Shown piece after piece: positions 58,813 through 64,000 of a DNA stretch of 64,000 bases (position 1 is the stretch's first letter; each line of letters starts with the position of its first letter). The stretch is from Streptomyces sp. Je 1-369. GTDB taxonomy: Bacteria > Actinomycetota > Actinomycetes > Streptomycetales > Streptomycetaceae. A model generated the notes under the pieces. It worked only from the letters and a program-made list of their open reading frames with translations, was not told where the DNA came from and did not search any database. The position numbers and the translations under genes are program-made. The stretch spans positions 1,827,448 to 1,891,447 of the forward strand of contig NZ_CP101750.1 of assembly GCF_026810505.1 (NCBI RefSeq), in the 5' to 3' direction.

Positions 58813-60375
58813 ATGCCGACCGGAGCGCAGATCCTGATCAACGGACTCGTGGACGGAGGCGTCCGCGCGTGCTTCGCCAACCCCGGCACCTCCGAGATGC
58901 ACTTCGTGGCCGCCCTGGACGAGACGCCCGAGCTGCGGCCCGTGCTCTGCCTCTTCGAGGGCGTGGCCACGGGCGCCGCCGACGGCTACGGACGGATGAC
59001 GCGGCGCCCCGCCTGCACGCTCCTGCACCTCGGCCCCGGCCTCGCCGGCGGCCTGCCCAACCTGCACAACGCGCGCCGGGCCGCCACCCCCGTCGTCAAC
59101 GTCGTCGGCGACCACGCCCTGCACCACAAGCGCCTCGACGCGCCCCTGGAGTCCGACATCGGGGCGCTCGCCCGCACCGTCTCCACCTGGACGCGGCGCA
59201 CGTACTACGCCTCCGAACTCGCGGGGGACGTGGCCGCCGCCGTCACCGCCGCGACCGGTCCGCCCGGCGCCGTCGCGACGCTCGTCGTGCCCGCCGATGT
59301 GTCGTGGTCGCAGGCGGGCGACGCACCGGCCGCCGCGCGTCCCGCCCCGGCGCGGCACGGCCTCGTCTCCGTGGACGCCGTGACGGGCGCCGCCGGGGCG
59401 CTGCGGTCCGGTGAGGGGGCCGCCCTGCTCCTCGGTGGGGACGCCGTGCGCGGGCCCGGGCTCGAGGCGGCGGGGCGGATCGCCGCGGCGACCGGCGCCA
59501 AGCTGCTCTGCGAGACCTTCCCCGCCCGCATGGAGCGGGGCGCGGGCCGCCCTGCCGTCGAGCGGCTCGCCTACCTGGCGGCCGGCGCGGTCCGTCAACT
59601 GGCGGGCGTACGGCACCTGGTGCTCGCCGGAGCCGCGTCGCCGGTCACCTTCTTCGCGTATCCGGGGCAGGGCGGCGCGCTGGTGCCGCAGGGGTGCGCG
59701 GTGCATACGCTCGCGGCCGGGTCGGAGGACGTGACGGCGGCGCTCGAAGGGCTCGCCGAGGTGGTCGGGCCCGGCGTGCGGCGCGTACGGGAGGAGACGG
59801 CGCGGCCCGCGCTGCCCAGCGGGGAGCTGACCGCCGAGTCGGCGGCCGAGGTGATCGGGGCGCTGCTGCCGGAGGGTGCCGTCGTCGTCGACGAGGCCAA
59901 CACGTCGGGGCTGTGGCTGCCGGGCGCGACCGCGGGCGCGCCGCCGCACGACTGGCTGACGCTGACCGGCGGCGCCATGGGGCAGGGGCTGCCGCTCGCG
60001 GTGGGTGCGGGGGTGGCCTGTCCCGAGCGGCCCGTGCTCGCCCTGGTCGGGGACGGCGCCTCGATGTACACGGTGCAGGCGCTGTGGACCCAGGCGCGGG
60101 AGGGGCTCGACGTCACGACGGTCGTCTTCGACAACGGGTCGTACGCGATCCTCAATCTGGAGCTGGCTGCGGTGGGGGCGGTGGCGGGCGGGGAGCGGGC
60201 CCGCAGGCTCCTCGACCTGTCGGGGCCGCCCCTCGACTTCGTCGCGCTGGCGCGCGGGATGGGGGTGCCCGCGGAACGGGCGGCCACGGCCGAGGAGTTC
60301 GCGGCGCTGCTGAAGCGGGGCCTCGCGGAACCCGGGCCTTTCCTGATCGCTTGTGTGGTCCCGCCGTTGGCGTGA
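58813..60375 (+). CDS. thiamine-diphosphate-dependent enzyme, acetolactate synthase-like
   Basis: A 520-residue ThDP enzyme of the acetolactate synthase/benzoylformate decarboxylase group. LVDGGVRACFANPGTSEMHF opens the PYR domain with the catalytic Glu in VLCLFEGVATGAADGYGRM near residue 50. Residues 190-325 are the middle domain. The PP domain has the ThDP motif LVGDGASMYTVQALWTQARE near 415 with FDNGSYAIL (GDG-N signature). It lacks clear FAD-binding features. No regulatory ilvN partner lies next to it, so a decarboxylase or carboligase is likelier than biosynthetic acetolactate synthase. Convergent with the next gene, 12 bases apart. Confidence 0.85.
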   Translation: MPTGAQILINGLVDGGVRACFANPGTSEMHFVAALDETPELRPVLCLFEGVATGAADGYGRMTRRPACTLLHLGPGLAGGLPNLHNARRAATPVVNVVGDHALHHKRLDAPLESDIGALARTVSTWTRRTYYASELAGDVAAAVTAATGPPGAVATLVVPADVSWSQAGDAPAAARPAPARHGLVSVDAVTGAAGALRSGEGAALLLGGDAVRGPGLEAAGRIAAATGAKLLCETFPARMERGAGRPAVERLAYLAAGAVRQLAGVRHLVLAGAASPVTFFAYPGQGGALVPQGCAVHTLAAGSEDVTAALEGLAEVVGPGVRRVREETARPALPSGELTAESAAEVIGALLPEGAVVVDEANTSGLWLPGATAGAPPHDWLTLTGGAMGQGLPLAVGAGVACPERPVLALVGDGASMYTVQALWTQAREGLDVTTVVFDNGSYAILNLELAAVGAVAGGERARRLLDLSGPPLDFVALARGMGVPAERAATAEEFAALLKRGLAEPGPFLIACVVPPLA

Positions 60376-60387
60376 CTCAGGGAGACA

Positions 60388-61803
60388 TCAGGTGTCCCAC
60401 AGCCCTTCGTGCCGGCGGTGCGCGTCCGTCAGGCCGTCGGCGAAGAACCGGTCGTAGTACTCGGACTCGACGTGGTGGACCTGGAGCCAGACGCCGGGGA
60501 CGTGGATCGCGTCGGTGTGCGCGGGGAAGCGGCGGTGCGTGCGCAGGATGTACGTGCAGATGTCCCGCGCGCAGTCGACCACCCGGTCCTCGTACTCGCT
60601 CGCCTCCGCGAGGTACCGCTGCCCGTACCCCTCCTTGTAGATGCGGGAGAAGACGTCCTTGTCGCCGTACGTGCCGCCGGGGCCGAACTTGGCGCGCATC
60701 ACCGCGTCGACCGCCGCCGCCATCGTGCGGTGCGCCGGCGGGCACGCCGCCTCGATGAGCGGCTCGCCCCCGGGTGACTTGAGGCCGACGGGGTGGGAGC
60801 GCAGGTTGGCGTATTTGGGGAGCGGTACGTGCCAGCGCCACACGTCCGGCAGGCGCCAGCGCGGGGTGACGAAGGTGAAGCCGAGCATGCGGCCGTAGGC
60901 GCGGGAGAACTTCGGGTCGCCCAGGACGATCTGCGGGTTGATGGAGGCGTGGATCCATGCGCCGAGGCCCATCCCCTCCGCGGTCAGCATCAGGTTCTGC
61001 AGCAGCAGGTCCGCCTCGATCTGGGTGCGCAGCGGGCCGAGCGCGCCGAGCGGCAGCTTGATGTCGGCGTTGAGGAAGCCGTTGCGGACCCACTTCTTCA
61101 CGCCCGCCGGGCGGTAGAAGTTGCGGTCGTCGACGAGGGTGGGGCGGACGTCGTCCGGCTGGGTGAGCAGGTACATCAGGGCGTTGATGTACTGGTGGGA
61201 GAGGTCCACCACGGGGAACAGGACGGTCGTTCCCGGCAGGTTGGACAGGAAGCGGTTGGAGTCGAGGTAGGCCGGGAAGTCGCGCATGCCGTCGGCGACG
61301 TCCAGGCGGTGGTCGAGGACGCGGACCTTCGCCTGCCGTGCCCGCTCCACCAGGGTGGTCGCGTCGAGGGGCGTGGAGGGGGCCGGGGGCAGGCGGCGCA
61401 GGAAGTACGTGCCCGAGTCGTTGATCAGGAAGAAGTGCGTGCCCTGCGCGTTGTCGGGGCTGCCCGCGGTACGGCCCGCCATGGTCATGTTGGGCTTGGC
61501 CATGATGGGCTTGCCGTCACGCGGATCGTCGAAGGGGCGGTCCGGCATGGTGAGCCCGGTGCACCCGGTCAACGCGACCAGCACCGCCTCCTCCAGCTCG
61601 GACAGGGGCCGCGGCTCGTGCGGCGACCGGTAGCTCATCGACCCCGCGGGGACGGCGGCGCCGCGGCTCACCCGGTGAGTGCGGCGCCGCCAGACCGTCT
61701 CCAGGAGGGGCCGGGCGAAGAGGTCACCCAGGCCCGGGTGGCCGGGGCCGGGGCCCGCCGTACGCCCGCCCCGGTCCCCCTGCCCGCCCTCAGCCGCCGG
61801 CAC
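60388..61803 (-). CDS. nitroreductase-like protein, partner of heme enzyme
   Basis: A 471-residue protein. WRRRTHRVSRGAAVPAGSMS and SELEEAVLVALTGCTGLTM near residues 40-75, and NLMLTAEGMGLGAWIHASIN near residue 280, resemble the flavin-binding and helix motifs of nitroreductases, though the family is not certain. FLINDSGTYFLRRL and HVPGVWLQVHHVESEYYDRF are other conserved-looking stretches. GTG 61803 overlaps the end of the heme enzyme gene by 14 bases. The two proteins probably act together, with this one as an FMN partner or a modifier of the oxidised product; that is inference. Confidence 0.65.
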   Translation of the reverse strand: MPAAEGGQGDRGGRTAGPGPGHPGLGDLFARPLLETVWRRRTHRVSRGAAVPAGSMSYRSPHEPRPLSELEEAVLVALTGCTGLTMPDRPFDDPRDGKPIMAKPNMTMAGRTAGSPDNAQGTHFFLINDSGTYFLRRLPPAPSTPLDATTLVERARQAKVRVLDHRLDVADGMRDFPAYLDSNRFLSNLPGTTVLFPVVDLSHQYINALMYLLTQPDDVRPTLVDDRNFYRPAGVKKWVRNGFLNADIKLPLGALGPLRTQIEADLLLQNLMLTAEGMGLGAWIHASINPQIVLGDPKFSRAYGRMLGFTFVTPRWRLPDVWRWHVPLPKYANLRSHPVGLKSPGGEPLIEAACPPAHRTMAAAVDAVMRAKFGPGGTYGDKDVFSRIYKEGYGQRYLAEASEYEDRVVDCARDICTYILRTHRRFPAHTDAIHVPGVWLQVHHVESEYYDRFFADGLTDAHRRHEGLWDT

Positions 61804-64000
61804 GTCCGCCCTCGTCCCCCTCGACCGTCTGCTGCACCTGCCGCCACGGCGCGAACGCGCTCGCTCCGCGCGGGAGCAGGCCCGCGAGTTCGGGGCAGTG
61901 GCGCAGGAGCACCGTGTTCATGCCGCCCTTCTGGACCCAGTCGATGCCGAGCGGGGTGTAGATCTCGGGGCGGAAGTCGACGGTCAGGAAGCGGTCGCTC
62001 TGCAGGCGCCGCGTGGCCATCAGGATGAAGATGCGGAACGCCGTGTCGCTGAAGCCGAAGCCGTGCGGCGGGTTCTCGGCGAACAGGCCGACCACGGTGT
62101 CGATCTCGTCGACGGAGCGGTAGACGTCCTTGAGGCGGGCCACCGTCTCGGGGTCCTGCGACAGCTCCTCGAAGCTGCGGATGCGCTGCTTGTGCAGGCC
62201 CTCGCGGAAGTCGTTGTAACGGGGCACACCGCGCCTGCGGGTGCGGACGAGGTCGACGACGGACAGGTCGATGAGCTCGCCGTCGCGCTCGAACTGCTGG
62301 AGCGCGCGCGGGAAGTTGTGCAGGGTGATCGCGCCGGGATGGGCGATGCCGAAGGAGTAGAGCGTGTCGGCGAGACCCGTCTTGCGGATGGCGCCCTCGG
62401 CGGCGCGGCCCTGGATGTCGTTGAACCCGAGGGTCTCCAGGCGCTGCCCGAAGCGGTGCTCGCGCAGCTCGTAGTCGTCGGGGATCAGCGGGTGCATGCG
62501 GTAGACGGTGACGAAGTCCTCCGTCAGGGAGTACGGCGTGCTGTGGTGGTCCGGCAGCGTGGCGGGGATGCCGGTCAGCGAGTGGGACTCGAGGAGCCAG
62601 AGGCCGAGCTTGTTCAGCCAGCTGTTGGGCGGGCCCTCCCAGTTGGTGTGCAGGCCTATGTCGATCGCCTCGGTGGCGAGGATCGCCGGGGTCCACTCCA
62701 CCGTATGGATCTTGGCGATGAGGGCGGAGACGACGAGGCGGGCCGTGTGGTAGACGCTCTCCTGGCCCATCGACGGGTAGGCGTGGTGCAGCGCGTCGCA
62801 GACCGCGTTGTGCTCGCGGGCGAAGAGCGTGTGCATGACGCTGAGGCCCAGCCACCAGCTGTCGGCGAATCCGGTGAGCGGGACGCCGTTCTGCGCGATG
62901 GGCAAGTGGCCCTCTTCGAGGCGGAGTTTGGCCCCGCCGTCCGGCTCGCGCAGGAACCTGGCGGTGTGTTCGTTCTCGCCGTACACCTCGGAGCCGTCCC
63001 ACCAGTGCGACGCGGTGTTGGCGAAGAGGACGGGCGGCTGGTCGCCGGGGAGTTCGATGCCTTCGTTGTCGGCGAAGCGCATCACGTGCTCCGCGGGCCC
63101 GCCGGGGGTGTTGTGCCAGCTGGTGCCGGGCGGCAGCGGCACCTCGACGGACTTGCCGCCGGGCTTGTACCGCCGGTGGTTGACCCAGTCGTGGACCTGG
63201 AACTGGATCCAGGCGGCGGCCAGGACGTTCAGGGACGGCGCGGGCAGGAAGGTGTCGCGGTGCAGGAGCTGGCGGCTGACCGTGACGAGGTTCGGGACGT
63301 CGAAGAGGTCGGGCCGGTAGACGGGCTTGAGGTTGCGGCCGAATGCGGCGCCCACGGCTCCCATGGACGGCTTGGACAGGTCGTTGTACGTCCCGTCGTA
63401 GGACCGGGCGGTGCGCAGCTGCTCGTCGACGGGGGCGGGCACCCGCGTGGTCTTGGGCGGCGCCTCGTGCACGTCGGTGTCGATGAGGTTGAGGCGGCGC
63501 AGGGCCTTGCGGAGGAAGACGAGGTTGAGCAGGCTCGCCTCGACCGGCAGCTTGTGCCAGGGCACGTACCGGTTCAGGAGCCGGAAGGCGGCGGAGACGG
63601 GCACCCCGAGCACCGTGTTGCGCAGCGGTTCGTCGGTGACGAAGCGCAGGCCGTGGCGGTGTGCGGCGCTCGCTTCGTAGGTTGCCTTGCGGGCGCGGTT
63701 GAGGTTGCCGAGCGGACGGAACTCGTCCGTGGTGAACCACGGGTTGAAGCCGGTCACTTCGACGCGGCCGCCGGCGGCGCGCGCCTCGGCCGTGTCCAGG
63801 TCCTGGCTCGGCACGGTGAGGGTGGCGACGGGCACGGCGGGGGCCACCGACTCCAGCCACTCCACGGAGCCGTCCTCGACGGGGGTGCGCCGCTCGTCGA
63901 CGTACCGCTGCACGCACAGGTCGAAGGTGACGTCCTGCCGGGCCAGCCGGGTCTCCAGCTCGCGGCGCAGGTACTGCGGGTCACGGCGCTCGGGGTCGGA
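61790..64000 (-). CDS. catalase-related domain fused to animal-type heme peroxidase, 5' end missing
   Basis: The 5' end lies beyond the window; 736 residues remain. The first 120 residues are the end of a catalase-related domain (VTFDLCVQRYVDERRTPVED, FNPWFTTDEFRPLGNLNRAR, then a RKATYEAS stretch with the R-x-x-x-Y form of the catalase heme ligand). Residues 190-720 are an animal-type heme peroxidase of the cyclooxygenase/alpha-dioxygenase class: distal His in QFQVHDWVNHRRY, and a probable proximal His in VYRMHPLIPDDYEL. Known catalase-related partners make allene oxides from lipid hydroperoxides, so a two-step fatty-acid oxylipin route is likely. Coupled to the nitroreductase-like gene. Confidence 0.85.
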   Translation of the reverse strand, partial: SDPERRDPQYLRRELETRLARQDVTFDLCVQRYVDERRTPVEDGSVEWLESVAPAVPVATLTVPSQDLDTAEARAAGGRVEVTGFNPWFTTDEFRPLGNLNRARKATYEASAAHRHGLRFVTDEPLRNTVLGVPVSAAFRLLNRYVPWHKLPVEASLLNLVFLRKALRRLNLIDTDVHEAPPKTTRVPAPVDEQLRTARSYDGTYNDLSKPSMGAVGAAFGRNLKPVYRPDLFDVPNLVTVSRQLLHRDTFLPAPSLNVLAAAWIQFQVHDWVNHRRYKPGGKSVEVPLPPGTSWHNTPGGPAEHVMRFADNEGIELPGDQPPVLFANTASHWWDGSEVYGENEHTARFLREPDGGAKLRLEEGHLPIAQNGVPLTGFADSWWLGLSVMHTLFAREHNAVCDALHHAYPSMGQESVYHTARLVVSALIAKIHTVEWTPAILATEAIDIGLHTNWEGPPNSWLNKLGLWLLESHSLTGIPATLPDHHSTPYSLTEDFVTVYRMHPLIPDDYELREHRFGQRLETLGFNDIQGRAAEGAIRKTGLADTLYSFGIAHPGAITLHNFPRALQQFERDGELIDLSVVDLVRTRRRGVPRYNDFREGLHKQRIRSFEELSQDPETVARLKDVYRSVDEIDTVVGLFAENPPHGFGFSDTAFRIFILMATRRLQSDRFLTVDFRPEIYTPLGIDWVQKGGMNTVLLRHCPELAGLLPRGASAFAPWRQVQQTVEGDEGGRAGG

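Overview
The window reads as a Streptomyces chromosome: very high GC, GTG and TTG starts alongside ATG, a mycothiol gene (mshC), chaplins, a gyl-type glycerol operon, a proteasome-related PAC2 protein and F420-type oxidoreductases. From memory, the order gylR-glpF-glpK-glpD ... mshC-SCO1664 family-DUF3090-phosphomutase-CorA ... chpC-chpH resembles the S. coelicolor core region around SCO1658-SCO1675, so bases 1-30,500 look mostly like conserved core.

Layout, 1-30.5 kb: the end of an IclR regulator and the glycerol uptake operon; a nucleoside phosphorylase/deaminase pair coupled to a molybdopterin oxidoreductase and its flavin reductase; a FadR-type regulator with a clear inverted repeat at its start; PAC2; a cytoplasmic subtilase followed by a glutamine-rich protein that appears to share its C-terminal module; a secreted GH31 enzyme; mshC and a conserved minus-strand run; CorA, a ferritin-like protein, an LLM oxidoreductase and an aldo-keto reductase coupled to a RecD-like protein that seems to have lost its ATPase motifs; two chaplins; an M20 peptidase.

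30.5-41.7 kb: an integrated element of about 11.1 kb in the 3' end of tRNA-Leu(GAG). It is bounded by 26-bp direct repeats (30582-30607 and 41708-41733), with arm-type repeats just inside both ends. It encodes a tyrosine integrase, a small excisionase-like protein, several HTH proteins, a single P22-coat-like capsid protein, an Lsr2-BRCT fusion, a DUF3987-like replication ATPase and an XRE(DUF5753)/DUF6879/DUF397 module. I see no transfer ATPase, terminase, portal or tail gene, which fits a phage satellite better than a conjugative element or a full prophage.

41.8-51 kb: a caspase-TPR protein, an NB-ARC/TPR STAND ATPase and an EACC1-like adaptor, the three kinds of part known from bacterial conflict systems. 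They are interleaved with sugar-phosphate genes (SIS isomerase, GT20 trehalose-phosphate-synthase-like enzyme, glucose-6-phosphate dehydrogenase, glucokinase). A 218-bp MITE-like element lies between the last two and supplies both of their stop codons.

51-56.4 kb: kdpFABC and kdpE on the minus strand without kdpD, plus a 27-codon membrane microprotein coupled to kdpF. 56.5-64 kb: VOC and cupin proteins, a GlxA-type regulator, a thiamine-diphosphate enzyme, and a two-gene heme-oxygenase-like locus in which a catalase-related domain is fused to an animal-type heme peroxidase. That last gene runs off the right end.
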